This document shows, piece by piece, positions 36,698 through 45,267 of a DNA stretch of 64,000 nt (position 1 is the stretch's first letter; the number at the start of each line of letters is the position of its first letter). The DNA lies in contig ONMF01000001.1 in assembly GCA_900318865.1 (NCBI GenBank), positions 62,001 through 126,000 of the forward strand, read 5' to 3'. The translations under genes were made by a program, and so were the position numbers. A model generated the notes under the pieces. It ran no database searches. It was given only the letters and a program-made list of their open reading frames with translations, and was not told the DNA's origin. Source of the DNA: an uncultured Prevotellaceae bacterium (GTDB lineage Bacteria > Bacteroidota > Bacteroidia > Bacteroidales > Muribaculaceae).

Positions 36698-38133
36698 CCG
36701 AAAATCTACGTGATAAGACAGTGAAAGGAGTGGCTTGGAGTTTTGTGGAGCGCTTCTCGGTTCAAGGGGTCACCTTCTTGCTCGAGCTCATCATCGCACG
36801 CCTGGTGGGGCCCGAAAACTATGGCCTTATTGCGATGCTGGCAATCTTCATGGCGGTTTCACAGGTGTTTATCGATGGCGGTTTCTCCAGCGCTTTGATT
36901 CAGCGCCAGGACCGCAATGAGCAGGACTTCAGCACGGTCTTTTATATCAACGTAGGCATCAGTATAGCCACTTATGCGTTGTTGTTTTTGGCCGCTCCAT
37001 GGATTGCCACATTCTTCGGACAGCCCATTTTGGCCCCCATCACCCGCGTTTATTCGCTCAATCTGGTGCTAAACTCGTTGGTAGCCGTTCATAAGACCAA
37101 ACTCACCATAGACGTCAATTTCAAGACACAAACAAAAATATCCTTGCTGAGCGCCGTGTTCTCGGGACTGCTGGGCGTGGCTCTTGCTTGGCTGGGGTGG
37201 GGTGTATGGGCGCTGGTGTGGCAAGCGCTGGCCGCTGCTGTACTGAATGTGGTTTTCAGCCTTTACTTCGTGCGCTGGCTTCCGCGTGAGCGATTTTCGC
37301 GCAGTTCTTTCCGGAAATTGTTTGCGTTTGGTTCGAAACTTCTTGCCGCCACACTCATCAGCAGTCTGTATTCGCGCATTTATGACCTGGTCATCGGAAA
37401 GCGGTTCAACAGCATCAGTTTGGGATTGTATTCCCGCGCCGATAAGTTCAATCAATTTGCCTCGACCAATATCAGCGGCATCCTGTCGCGCGTGTCGTTC
37501 CCAGTGCTAAGTGAAATACAAGATGATGACGCCCGCTTGCTGAGCGTGTACAAAAAGTATATGCAGATGTCGGCGCTGGTGGTGTTCCCGTTGATACTGG
37601 GCATGTGCGGTGTTGCCCGGCCCATGATTCATGCCCTTCTCGGAAATGAATGGGATGGCTGCGTGGCCATGCTGCAAGTTCTGAGTTTTGCTTACATTTG
37701 GGATTGTGTGATTATGGTCAACCTCAACCTGATTTATGTGAAAGGCCATTCCGACTATGTGCTGAAGCTGGAAATTGTCAAGAAACTCATCGCTTTTGGT
37801 ATTTTGATGGTGACCATGTTCTACGGGCTGCTTGCCATTTGTGTGGGCCGTGTGCTATATTCCATCATAGCTTTGTATCTCAACACCCATTACACCCGCC
37901 GTCTGCTTAACTATGGCTTCATTACCCAACTTCGAGAAATAGCGCCATTTTTTGCCATGTCGCTTGTGATAATGGCCTTGGCAATGCTGATTTCGGCACT
38001 TGTGCCACGAGCTATTGTGGCGCTGATTGTCAGCCTCGTGCTGTGCCCGGTGGCTTACGTGCTGATGTGCCGCATTTTCAAAATCGCCGCCTTTGCCGAA
38101 TTGATGTCGTTAATAAAAGATAAAATCAAGTGA
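36694..38133 (+). CDS. Wzx-type oligosaccharide flippase, second copy
   Basis: A 479-aa polytopic protein of the PST/MOP type. It starts KTVKGVAWSFVERFSVQGVTFLLELIIARLVGP (quoted in parts: WSFVERFSVQGVTF, ARLVGPENYG), the typical Wzx N-terminus, and has about 12-14 hydrophobic segments. It should translocate undecaprenyl-linked repeat units. It differs in family from the minus-strand flippase at 31012. Overlapping starts and stops on both sides (ATGA, GTGA) place it firmly in the operon with the second TagF-like gene and the acyltransferase. Confidence 0.92.
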   Translation: MTENLRDKTVKGVAWSFVERFSVQGVTFLLELIIARLVGPENYGLIAMLAIFMAVSQVFIDGGFSSALIQRQDRNEQDFSTVFYINVGISIATYALLFLAAPWIATFFGQPILAPITRVYSLNLVLNSLVAVHKTKLTIDVNFKTQTKISLLSAVFSGLLGVALAWLGWGVWALVWQALAAAVLNVVFSLYFVRWLPRERFSRSSFRKLFAFGSKLLAATLISSLYSRIYDLVIGKRFNSISLGLYSRADKFNQFASTNISGILSRVSFPVLSEIQDDDARLLSVYKKYMQMSALVVFPLILGMCGVARPMIHALLGNEWDGCVAMLQVLSFAYIWDCVIMVNLNLIYVKGHSDYVLKLEIVKKLIAFGILMVTMFYGLLAICVGRVLYSIIALYLNTHYTRRLLNYGFITQLREIAPFFAMSLVIMALAMLISALVPRAIVALIVSLVLCPVAYVLMCRIFKIAAFAELMSLIKDKIK

Positions 38134-39185
38134 ACGAAACAGTAAAAACCAGCCCACGCAAAATGCGCGACAGCAACATGGAGTTGCTGCGCATTGTGGC
38201 CATGCTGCTGGTGATGGTGGTGCATGCCAATTTCCGTGCATTGCCGGTGCCCGGCGTTCATGCCATAGCAGTCAATCCGTCGGGGGCGTTCCTGCAGTTT
38301 GTGGTCGAAGCACTGTCGGTGGTTGCGGTCAATGTGTTTGTATTACTGTCGGGCTGGTATGGTATCCGTCCCAAGGTGACCCGATTCTCAGAACTGCTGT
38401 TCCAGGTGATGTTCTTCGGCATCCTGTGTCTGGGCGTGGCTACACTCATCGAGGGCCGAGTGCCCGATGACTGCTGGTCGCGGCTGTTTCTGCTGGGTGA
38501 TGGTCATTACTGGTTTGTGAAAGCCTATGTGGCATTATATTTGCTTTCGCCCGTGCTTAATGCGTTTGTCGACCATGCCTCGCGCCGGCAGCAAGCCATC
38601 GTTCTGGCAGGTTATTTCGTGTTCCAGTCCATCTACGGCTGGTGGTGGGAAGGCACCACATGGCTGCGAGGCGGTTATTCACTGCCATCGTTTATATTCC
38701 TGTATCTACTGGCACGCTACATGCATCGTTTCGGGCCGGCCTTCACGCGATTCAACAAGTGGATAGACCTGCTCATCTATATCGACTATGTGGCGCTCCT
38801 TGCAGTAATCATGTATCTGCTCAAGCAAGCTGGCATGCGGGGAGATTACTGGTACTTCTACACTTGCCCGCTGGTAATTGTGGGAGCAGTCTATCTGCTG
38901 CTCTTTTTCAGTAAGTTGCATTTGCGCAATTCTGTTGTGAATTGGGTGGCCGCATCGGCCTTTGCCGCCTATTTGACTCAGTCGAACACATTCACCTATG
39001 CCTACTATGACAACATCATTGCCGATTGGTTCAATGGCGAGTCGCGAATGACGTTCATACTGTACGCCACGGCGTTTATTGCCGCAGTGTTTGTGGTTTC
39101 GATACTGCTCGACAAGGTGCGGATGATAATCTGGCGGCCCATACCCGATTTGATAAATAAATTTGTTAATAAAACAAGAAAGTAG
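38130..39185 (+). CDS. Acyltransferase family 3 (OafA-like) membrane protein
   Basis: A 351-aa integral membrane protein with about ten hydrophobic segments. The family hallmark is the N-terminal RDSNMELLRIVAMLLVMVVH, with the catalytic His (about residue 31). Such enzymes transfer acetyl or succinyl groups to sugar hydroxyls of glycans at the membrane. The GTG start overlaps the preceding stop (GTGA), so it is translationally coupled to the flippase gene; ATG 38163 is an alternative. It ends the cluster that starts at 32637; wecB has its own promoter just after. Confidence 0.88.
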   Translation: MNETVKTSPRKMRDSNMELLRIVAMLLVMVVHANFRALPVPGVHAIAVNPSGAFLQFVVEALSVVAVNVFVLLSGWYGIRPKVTRFSELLFQVMFFGILCLGVATLIEGRVPDDCWSRLFLLGDGHYWFVKAYVALYLLSPVLNAFVDHASRRQQAIVLAGYFVFQSIYGWWWEGTTWLRGGYSLPSFIFLYLLARYMHRFGPAFTRFNKWIDLLIYIDYVALLAVIMYLLKQAGMRGDYWYFYTCPLVIVGAVYLLLFFSKLHLRNSVVNWVAASAFAAYLTQSNTFTYAYYDNIIADWFNGESRMTFILYATAFIAAVFVVSILLDKVRMIIWRPIPDLINKFVNKTRK

Positions 39186-39193
39186 TATTTTTG
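39186..39193 (+). promoter_or_regulatory. -7 element for wecB-galE
   Basis: TATTTTTG beginning 1 nt after the acyltransferase stop and ending 22 nt before the wecB ATG. It gives the sugar-nucleotide pair wecB-galE an independent start. Confidence 0.55.
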
Positions 39194-39215
39194 TAAAAAA
39201 ACCAAGTACTATAAA

Positions 39216-40385
39216 ATGAAATCAATCAAGAAAGTGATGTTGGTGTTCGGGACACGTCCCGAAGCCATCAAAATGGCACCGCTGGTCAAGCAGTTTCAAC
39301 GTGATGAAGAGCATTTCCAGACCATTGTGTGCGTCACGGGCCAGCACCGTCAAATGCTCGATCAAGTGCTTAAAATATTTGATATTCAGCCCGATTATGA
39401 CCTGAATATCATGAAGGACGGCCAAGACCTCTATGATGTCACGGCCCGTGTGCTGGTGGGTATGCGAGACGTTCTCACCAAGGTGAAGCCCGATGTGGTT
39501 CTGGTGCACGGCGACACATCGACAAGCACAGCAGCCGCACTGGCGGCCTTCTATCAACGTATTCCCGTGGGACACGTCGAGGCCGGTTTGCGCACCCACA
39601 ACATCTACAGTCCATGGCCCGAGGAAATGAATCGGCAGCTCACCGGACGCATTGCAACCTATGATTTTGCTCCCACACAATTGAGCAGGCAAAATCTGCT
39701 TGATGAGAATGTGCCCGAGGAACGAATCATCGTAACCGGCAACACCGTGATCGACGCCCTGCACATGGTGGTGGCGAAATTGAAAGACGACGAGTCACAG
39801 CGTAATAAACTGGCACAAGAGCTCCTGGCCGATGGATATGATGTCAGCCGACTGGAGAACGGCCGTCGCCTGGTGCTTATAACCGGTCACCGCCGTGAAA
39901 ACTTCGGTGACGGATTTGTGAACATCTGCCGAGCCATAGCTACCTTGAGCGAACGCTATCCTCAGGTCGACTTCCTCTATCCCATGCACCTGAATCCTAA
40001 TGTGCGCAATCCCATCCACGATGCCTTTGGCCGCGATTTGAAAGAGCTGGGCAACTTGTTCTTTATCGAGCCACTGGAGTACCTGAAGTTTGTATTCATC
40101 ATGAGCAAGGCCCACATTGTGCTTACCGATAGCGGAGGAATTCAGGAGGAAGCTCCCGGCCTGGGCAAGCCAGTGCTGGTGATGCGCGACACTACCGAAC
40201 GTCCCGAGGCGCTTGAGGCCGGCACAGTGAAGCTGGTGGGGACCGACTACGACAAGATGGTGGGCGAGGTGTCGACACTGCTCGATGACACAGCCGCATA
40301 TAACCGCATGAGCCAGGCAGTGAACCCCTACGGTGACGGCAAAGCATGCCCGCGAATTGTGAATTTCCTGATAAATAATCTTTAA
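39216..40385 (+). CDS. wecB: Non-hydrolysing UDP-N-acetylglucosamine 2-epimerase
   Basis: Interconverts UDP-GlcNAc and UDP-ManNAc. The 389-aa protein has the family landmarks: VFGTRPEAIKMAPL (residues 10-23), VHGDTSTSTAAALAAF (about 93-108), VGHVEAGLRTH (about 114-124), ITGHRRENFG (about 224) and TDSGGIQEEAPGLGKPVLV (about 302). It feeds WecC at 14239 and possibly a TagA-type ManNAc transfer. It is followed after 20 nt by galE. Confidence 0.96.
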   Translation: MKSIKKVMLVFGTRPEAIKMAPLVKQFQRDEEHFQTIVCVTGQHRQMLDQVLKIFDIQPDYDLNIMKDGQDLYDVTARVLVGMRDVLTKVKPDVVLVHGDTSTSTAAALAAFYQRIPVGHVEAGLRTHNIYSPWPEEMNRQLTGRIATYDFAPTQLSRQNLLDENVPEERIIVTGNTVIDALHMVVAKLKDDESQRNKLAQELLADGYDVSRLENGRRLVLITGHRRENFGDGFVNICRAIATLSERYPQVDFLYPMHLNPNVRNPIHDAFGRDLKELGNLFFIEPLEYLKFVFIMSKAHIVLTDSGGIQEEAPGLGKPVLVMRDTTERPEALEAGTVKLVGTDYDKMVGEVSTLLDDTAAYNRMSQAVNPYGDGKACPRIVNFLINNL

Positions 40386-40405
40386 ACCAACCATAAGAAT
40401 AAACT

Positions 40406-41440
40406 ATGAAAGGAAGAATATTAGTCACGGGAGGCACCGGCTTTATAGGCTCGCACACCACCGTGGAACTGCAAAACGCTGGTTACGAAGTCATCATCAT
40501 TGACAACTTGAGCAACAGTAACCGCGAGGTGCTTGATGGTATTGAGAAAATTTCAGGCGTGCGGCCTGCTTTTGTCGAGGGCGACTGCACCGACATTGCC
40601 ACGCTTCGCAGCCTTTTTGAAACCTATCCGGGAATACGCGGTATCATCAACTTTGCGGCCAGCAAGGCTGTGGGTGAGAGTGTTCAGAAACCCATTCTCT
40701 ACTATCGCAACAACCTGAATATATTGCTTAATCTGCTTGACCTCATGCCTGAATTCGGCGTGAAAGGGTTTGTGTTCTCGTCGTCATGCACCGTCTATGG
40801 TGAGCCCGATCAGAATCCCATCACCGAAGATGCTCCTACTAAAAAAGCCACTTCGCCCTATGGTGCCACCAAGCAGATTTGCGAGGACATCATTGCCGAT
40901 GTGATTAAGAGCGGCAGCCCCATCAAGGCCATCTTACTTCGTTATTTCAATCCGATCGGTGCGCATCCCAGTGCCGAAATCGGTGAGTTGCCCAATGGCG
41001 TGCCACAAAATCTGGTGCCCTATATTACTCAAACGGCAATGGGCATCCGCAAGGAACTGAGTGTGTTCGGTAATGATTACAACACACCCGACGGTTCTTG
41101 CATCCGCGATTTTATCAATATAGTGGACCTGGCACGCGCCCACGTGGCTGCTCTCGACCGCATGCTCGAAGACAAGAGCGACAAGGCGCTCGAAGTGTTT
41201 AACATCGGCACGGGCGAAGGCTTGTCGGTTCTGCAACTGATTGATGCATTTGAGCGCGCCAACGGACTCAAGCTGCCCTACAAGATTGTGGGTCGCCGCG
41301 AGGGTGACATCGAGCAGATTTGGGCCGATCCCAAACGTGCCAATGAAGTGCTTGGCTGGCATGCCCAGGTGGGCATCGACGACACCATGCGAAGTGCATG
41401 GCGATGGCAACAGCGCTTGCGCGAGCGAGGCATCATGTGA
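40406..41440 (+). CDS. galE: UDP-glucose 4-epimerase
   Basis: Interconverts UDP-Glc/UDP-Gal (and possibly the HexNAc forms) through a bound NAD+. The 344-aa SDR-extended protein shows VTGGTGFIGSHTTVELQNAG (7-26), FSSSCTVYG (about 127) and the catalytic SPYGATKQICED (Tyr-x3-Lys, about 152). The Gly/Ala-lined sugar pocket cannot be resolved by eye, so HexNAc specificity is open. It is the last gene of the capsule region and is followed by a strong hairpin. Confidence 0.95.
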   Translation: MKGRILVTGGTGFIGSHTTVELQNAGYEVIIIDNLSNSNREVLDGIEKISGVRPAFVEGDCTDIATLRSLFETYPGIRGIINFAASKAVGESVQKPILYYRNNLNILLNLLDLMPEFGVKGFVFSSSCTVYGEPDQNPITEDAPTKKATSPYGATKQICEDIIADVIKSGSPIKAILLRYFNPIGAHPSAEIGELPNGVPQNLVPYITQTAMGIRKELSVFGNDYNTPDGSCIRDFINIVDLARAHVAALDRMLEDKSDKALEVFNIGTGEGLSVLQLIDAFERANGLKLPYKIVGRREGDIEQIWADPKRANEVLGWHAQVGIDDTMRSAWRWQQRLRERGIM

Positions 41441-41469
41441 TGTGCCAGTTCAATTCAGCATCGTACAAT

Positions 41470-41502
41470 CAGGGCGGAACTATTTGGATTGGTTCCGCCC
41501 TG
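41470..41502. terminator. Hairpin terminator between galE and the convergent amidase gene
   Basis: Perfect 11-bp stem CAGGGCGGAAC/GTTCCGCCCTG with an 11-nt loop, followed by the moderately T-rich ATTATTCTC on the plus strand. It closes galE and may serve the minus-strand operon too. Confidence 0.8.
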
Positions 41503-41532
41503 ATTATTCTCAGTTGAATGAGCCATCCGGTG

Positions 41533-42339
41533 TCAGTCGTTCAGCTGCAAGCTGAAGTCGTCGGCATCGCGCCATGCCGGGAATTTTTCACGGAATTGAG
41601 CCAATAGGGCCGGCGACAGGTCGGCCGTGATGATGGGCGAGGTCATGCGTTGCCCGATAATTTTGCCCTTGAAGTCAATGACCACCGATGACCCCTCGCT
41701 ATAGTCAATGCCCTTAGGGTCGGTGCCGCATCGGTTCACCCCGCACACATAGCACTCGTTTTCAAGTGCGCGCGCAATGAGCAGTTGCCGCCATGCTGCT
41801 TGTCGGGCTTGTGGCCAGTTGGCCACCACCACCAGAACGTCGTAGTCGTTGTGACGATTGCGGCAAAACACCGGGAAGCGCAAGTCATAGCATATCACCA
41901 CCTTGATGTTCATGCCGCGAAATCGCACAATGGGTGCTTCGCGGCGTCCGGCATTGAACACATTGTCCTCTCCGGCAAAGGTGAAGAGATGATGCTTGTC
42001 GTAGAAAGTTTCCTCACCGTTAGGCTCGATAAAAAAAGCCCTGTTGTAGAGTTGCGCGGCAGTGTTGGCCAGAAAACTGCCCACAATTCCCACACGGTAG
42101 GTTTGTGCCAACTCATGAAGCAGGCGCATGGTGTGAGCCGTATTGCGCTCGGCCACTGCGGCTGCTGCGTCGCGGTCGTCGACAATGAATCCCGTTGAGA
42201 ACAGTTCCGGAAGAATCACCAAGTCGGTGTCGTCGGGCATGTTCTGCATGTTACGGCGCAGTTGAGCCATGTTGGTCTCTTTGTCGGCCCAAGCGATGTT
42301 ATCTTCAATGAGAGTGACTTTCAGATTTCTTGAGAGCAT
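41533..42339 (-). CDS. Nitrilase/carbon-nitrogen hydrolase family amidase (omega-amidase-like)
   Basis: A 268-aa cytoplasmic hydrolase with the Glu-Lys-Cys triad of the family: LPELFSTGF (Glu about 44), YDKHHLF (Lys about 113) and VICYDLRFPVF (Cys about 149). It resembles omega-amidase/YafV, which removes the amide from alpha-keto acids such as 2-oxoglutaramate. It is the last gene of a minus-strand run with an LPLAT acyltransferase and a small conserved protein. Confidence 0.88.
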   Translation of the reverse strand: MLSRNLKVTLIEDNIAWADKETNMAQLRRNMQNMPDDTDLVILPELFSTGFIVDDRDAAAAVAERNTAHTMRLLHELAQTYRVGIVGSFLANTAAQLYNRAFFIEPNGEETFYDKHHLFTFAGEDNVFNAGRREAPIVRFRGMNIKVVICYDLRFPVFCRNRHNDYDVLVVVANWPQARQAAWRQLLIARALENECYVCGVNRCGTDPKGIDYSEGSSVVIDFKGKIIGQRMTSPIITADLSPALLAQFREKFPAWRDADDFSLQLND

Positions 42340-42370
42340 CGGGTAATAGGAATGGAATGAATAAAATAGG

Positions 42371-42919
42371 TTAGCCGGTTAGTCCGGTATCGAATTTTTC
42401 GGGGAATCGGGCAGTGAATCCTGAAAAATAGCGTTTGATGGTCTCCATATCGGCTTCAACATCGTCGGTGGGGTGGAACAACCGGTCCAGACACACCTTG
42501 CGGCAGCCGTAGTCGATATAGGCCAGCACGATGGGAACTTGTGCTTGCTTTGAAATGTACAAAAAACCGTGGTGCCACTTGGCATTGGGGCTGCGTGTGC
42601 CTTCGGGTGTGACGGCAATCATCAACTGGTCGTGTGCCGCAAATTCTTGCACGACCTGCTCGGTGACATTGGTGTGCTGATGTTGCTTGACAGCAATTCC
42701 GCCAATTCGTCGAAGCAGGACACCCATCGGGAAAAAGAACCACGTGTTCTTCATCAAGAAACCTGCAGTGCGCCCCACGGAACGGATACATAACTCTCCC
42801 AGAACAAAATCCCAATTGCTGGTGTGGGGTGCAACGCACACCACACACTTGGGCGGCAGCTCAATATTGATGGCGAACGACCACCCGGCCTTTTTTAATA
42901 TCCATCCGGCCAGGTTCAT
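42371..42919 (-). CDS. 1-acyl-sn-glycerol-3-phosphate acyltransferase-like (LPLAT)
   Basis: A 182-aa acyltransferase with the LPLAT HX4D motif (APHTSNWDFV, about 31) and the phosphate-binding PEGTRSPN (about 106). It lacks a predicted N-terminal membrane helix of the larger PlsC at 52816, and the short length is typical of small Bacteroidota LPLATs acting in phospholipid or ornithine-lipid remodelling. It is second in the minus-strand run from 43281. Confidence 0.88.
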   Translation of the reverse strand: MNLAGWILKKAGWSFAINIELPPKCVVCVAPHTSNWDFVLGELCIRSVGRTAGFLMKNTWFFFPMGVLLRRIGGIAVKQHQHTNVTEQVVQEFAAHDQLMIAVTPEGTRSPNAKWHHGFLYISKQAQVPIVLAYIDYGCRKVCLDRLFHPTDDVEADMETIKRYFSGFTARFPEKFDTGLTG

Positions 42920-42948
42920 GGTAGATGTGTCAGGATAACGTGGGAGTT

Positions 42949-43281
42949 TCAGGCTTTCTTGGGCATGAGGGCATTCATGCGCTTCACAATGTTTTCTGTT
43001 TCTTCGTGCATATAGTTCGAGATGGCTTTTTCCACTTCCTTGTAGTAGGCGCGGCGTGCCTTGTTGTAGGCCTTGCGGTTCTCAAAATCCTTGGGCGCGC
43101 GGTCAAATGCCACTGTCACACGGTTCACGGCCTCCTCCTGAAGCAGGGCCACGTCCACGATGATGCTGTCCCAGTCCTCTTCCTTACCTTGTCCGAACAC
43201 TTCCTGTGCAAAGATACATTCACCGGCAATGTCGCCGCATGCGTAGCGGATTGCTTTCTTCAAATCACGTTTATTTGCCAT
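42949..43281 (-). CDS. Conserved small protein of unknown function
   Basis: A 110-aa soluble, highly charged and probably all-helical protein (MANKRDLKKAIRYACGD..., HEETENIVKRMNALMPKK at the end), with no signal peptide. I do not recognise the family, though it has the look of a conserved Bacteroidales hypothetical protein. It is the first gene of the minus-strand run with the LPLAT and amidase genes. A near-consensus minus-strand element TAATTTAG lies at about 43313-43320. Confidence 0.65.
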   Translation of the reverse strand: MANKRDLKKAIRYACGDIAGECIFAQEVFGQGKEEDWDSIIVDVALLQEEAVNRVTVAFDRAPKDFENRKAYNKARRAYYKEVEKAISNYMHEETENIVKRMNALMPKKA

Positions 43282-43409
43282 GTCTGTTGATGTTATAGGT
43301 TAAACGATGCGCTAAATTACAAAAAAAATCGCTATCTGCCAAGTACCACATGGGTCAAAATCATGTACGCGCGGCAGGGTAGAGGCTTGCATGGTTCGCA
43401 GCGGTTTTG

Positions 43410-43417
43410 TATATTTG
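43410..43417 (+). promoter_or_regulatory. -7 element for the DUF308-like gene
   Basis: TATATTTG, 30 nt before ATG 43448. Confidence 0.55.
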
Positions 43418-43447
43418 TGCCACGATTAACAATTTAACTTGATAAAC

Positions 43448-44062
43448 ATGAACAAGATTAGTGTGAACTTACTCACCAATGTGGTGCTCTTGCTGGCCGG
43501 GCTGTTATTGATTATATTCTTTCGCAGTCCCGATGTGCTCACATGGGTTGTGCGTGTGATAGGAGCATTGTTTCTGCTTCCTGCCGCGGCTTTCTTGCTA
43601 ATGGTGTCGTTCCAGCATGCCGATGCCCGAACCAGCACCAATTTCGTGGGCATTCTGCCTGCTGTGGGAGGATTGTGCTTCGGATTGTTGATGCTGGTGA
43701 ATCCCGCCTGGTTCGAAAATGTGTTGTGCGTGCTCATGGGGGTCTTGTTGCTGGCTCTGGGGCTGTTTCACATTGTCTACCTGTTGCTTTCATGGCGCGC
43801 CATCGGTGTGAAAGCATGGTATCTTGTTTGTCCGCTCGCAGTGGTTGTGTGCGGTGTTTTGATTTTGATGGTAGATGTTGTCCGTGGTGACACATCGCTG
43901 GTGGTGTTGCTCTCGGGCATATCGTTGCTGCTGTTTAATTTCACCAGCCTGCAGGAATATATGGCTGAGCGCCGCAGCCGCACGTCTCATCCCGACGTGG
44001 AACAATTACCGGCCTCGGTCGATGAGGTGGTTCCCGAAACTCCTTCAGAGACAGAAGAATAA
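43448..44062 (+). CDS. DUF308-like integral membrane protein
   Basis: A 204-aa protein with about six hydrophobic segments, paired in the way of the HdeD/DUF308 family (LLTNVVLLLAGLLLIIFF, VRVIGALFLLPAAAFLL, VLCVLMGVLLLALGLFH, WYLVCPLAVVVCGVLIL). The C-terminus is acidic and soluble (VEQLPASVDEVVPETPSETEE in part). Function is unknown. I take ATG 43448 because the TTG at 43439 adds only three residues. Confidence 0.7.
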   Translation: MNKISVNLLTNVVLLLAGLLLIIFFRSPDVLTWVVRVIGALFLLPAAAFLLMVSFQHADARTSTNFVGILPAVGGLCFGLLMLVNPAWFENVLCVLMGVLLLALGLFHIVYLLLSWRAIGVKAWYLVCPLAVVVCGVLILMVDVVRGDTSLVVLLSGISLLLFNFTSLQEYMAERRSRTSHPDVEQLPASVDEVVPETPSETEE

Positions 44063-44064
44063 AA

Positions 44065-44094
44065 ACCGTCTCCTCAAGTTCTTGAAGAGACGGT
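44065..44094 (-). terminator. Terminator of rpoD
   Basis: Stem ACCGTCTC/GAGACGGT with an inner TCAAG/TTGA extension. On the minus strand it is followed by TTTTTATT. On the plus strand no T run follows, so it mainly serves rpoD, though the hairpin starts right after the DUF308-like stop. Confidence 0.8.
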
Positions 44095-44119
44095 GCACAA
44101 TGAGTTTTCCACAAAAGTC

Positions 44120-44977
44120 TTAACCTAAATAGGCCTTGAGCAACTTGCTCTTTTGTCCCTTGAGTCGCCTAATTGCCTTCTCCTTGATTTGGCGCACGCG
44201 TTCGCGCGTAAGGTCAAACTTGGCACCAATCTCTTCAAGAGTCATTTCCTGGCAACCGATACCGAAGAACATCTTCAAGATGTCGCGCTCGCGCGGGTTC
44301 AACTGGTCCAGTGCCCTGTTCACTTCTTTCGAGAGTGATTCCTGATTCAGCGAGAAGTCGGCCATGGGGCTGTCGTCATTTGGCAGCACATCGAGCAGGC
44401 TGTTGTCTTCGCCGTCGACAAACGGTGCATCAACCGATACATGCCGTCCCGACACTTTCATCGTGTCGGCAATTTTGTCCACGGGCACGTCGAGTTGCTC
44501 GGCGAGTTCCTCGGCGCTGGGACGACGCTCATGCTCCTGCTCAAAACGCGACAGCGCCTTGCCAATCTTGTTCAGCGAGCCCACCTGATTGAGCGGCAGC
44601 CTGACGATGCGCGATTGCTCGGCAAGTGCCTGCAGAATCGATTGGCGAATCCACCAAACGGCATAGGAGATAAACTTGAATCCGCGCGTTTCGTCGAATT
44701 TCTGTGCTGCCTTAATCAGGCCTAAATTCCCTTCATCGATTAAGTCGGGAAGACTTAATCCCTGATTTTGATACTGTTTTGCTACAGAAACCACAAAACG
44801 AAGATTCGCGCTGACGAGTTTATCGAGAGCAGCTTGATCACCTTGGCGAATGCGCTGAGCAAGCTCCACTTCCTCGTCGACGGTAATCAGCTCTTTACGA
44901 CCGATTTCCTGCAAGTACTTGTCGAGCGACGCGCTCTCACGGTTGGTGATGGATTTTGTAATCTTTAGTTGTCTCAT
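44120..44977 (-). CDS. rpoD: Primary RNA polymerase sigma factor (RpoD / sigma-ABfr type)
   Basis: The housekeeping sigma factor, which recognises the -33/-7 promoters seen in this window. At 285 aa it is the short Bacteroidota form lacking the large sigma-70 non-conserved region. Region 1.2/2 is seen in [20 protein letters not shown] and [19 protein letters not shown], with region 2.4 [21 protein letters not shown] (about 124), and region 4.2 in [23 protein letters not shown] (about 245). Minus-strand TAACTTTG lies 26 nt upstream of the start. Confidence 0.96.
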   Translation of the reverse strand: MRQLKITKSITNRESASLDKYLQEIGRKELITVDEEVELAQRIRQGDQAALDKLVSANLRFVVSVAKQYQNQGLSLPDLIDEGNLGLIKAAQKFDETRGFKFISYAVWWIRQSILQALAEQSRIVRLPLNQVGSLNKIGKALSRFEQEHERRPSAEELAEQLDVPVDKIADTMKVSGRHVSVDAPFVDGEDNSLLDVLPNDDSPMADFSLNQESLSKEVNRALDQLNPRERDILKMFFGIGCQEMTLEEIGAKFDLTRERVRQIKEKAIRRLKGQKSKLLKAYLG

Positions 44978-45003
44978 CTACTTTTAAGAATACTATAAGC
45001 GTG

Positions 45004-45011
45004 CAAAGTTA
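45004..45011 (-). promoter_or_regulatory. -7 element for rpoD
   Basis: Minus-strand TAACTTTG, 26 nt before the rpoD ATG. Confidence 0.6.
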
Positions 45012-45110
45012 ATAAAAGATTTTGAAACACACAATATTTCTTATGCAACTTTTGTGCCAACTTTTCGATATGACGCAAAGAATGTGCAACAGCCATTTAT
45101 GACATAACGG

Positions 45111-45137
45111 TGTGACTCGATGTGAAATGCGATGTGA
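45111..45137. repeat. Three TGTGA direct repeats upstream of nifJ
   Basis: TGTGA occurs at 45111, 45121 and 45133, spaced by 10 and 12 nt, about one helical turn, some 60-85 nt upstream of the nifJ -7 element. This is where an activator would be expected. Confidence 0.4.
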
Positions 45138-45172
45138 TACAACGGAGAAAAATGAAAAAAGTGCTGGCGGAA

Positions 45173-45204
45173 TTGTTTAATGTCAATTCTTTATTGTAAT
45201 TTTG
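45173..45204 (+). promoter_or_regulatory. Promoter of nifJ
   Basis: TTG at 45173-45175, a 21-nt spacer and TAATTTTG at 45197-45204. The leader to ATG 45268 is about 60 nt. Confidence 0.65.
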
Positions 45205-45267
45205 TAGAATGAAACGTGGCTAAAGACGTAATAATAACTTATTCAATAAATATTAACCAATAATTTT

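Noticed and set aside
44978..45172. Small RNA gene between rpoD and nifJ
   Set aside because: No promoter-terminator pair or stable fold is visible; only direct repeats.
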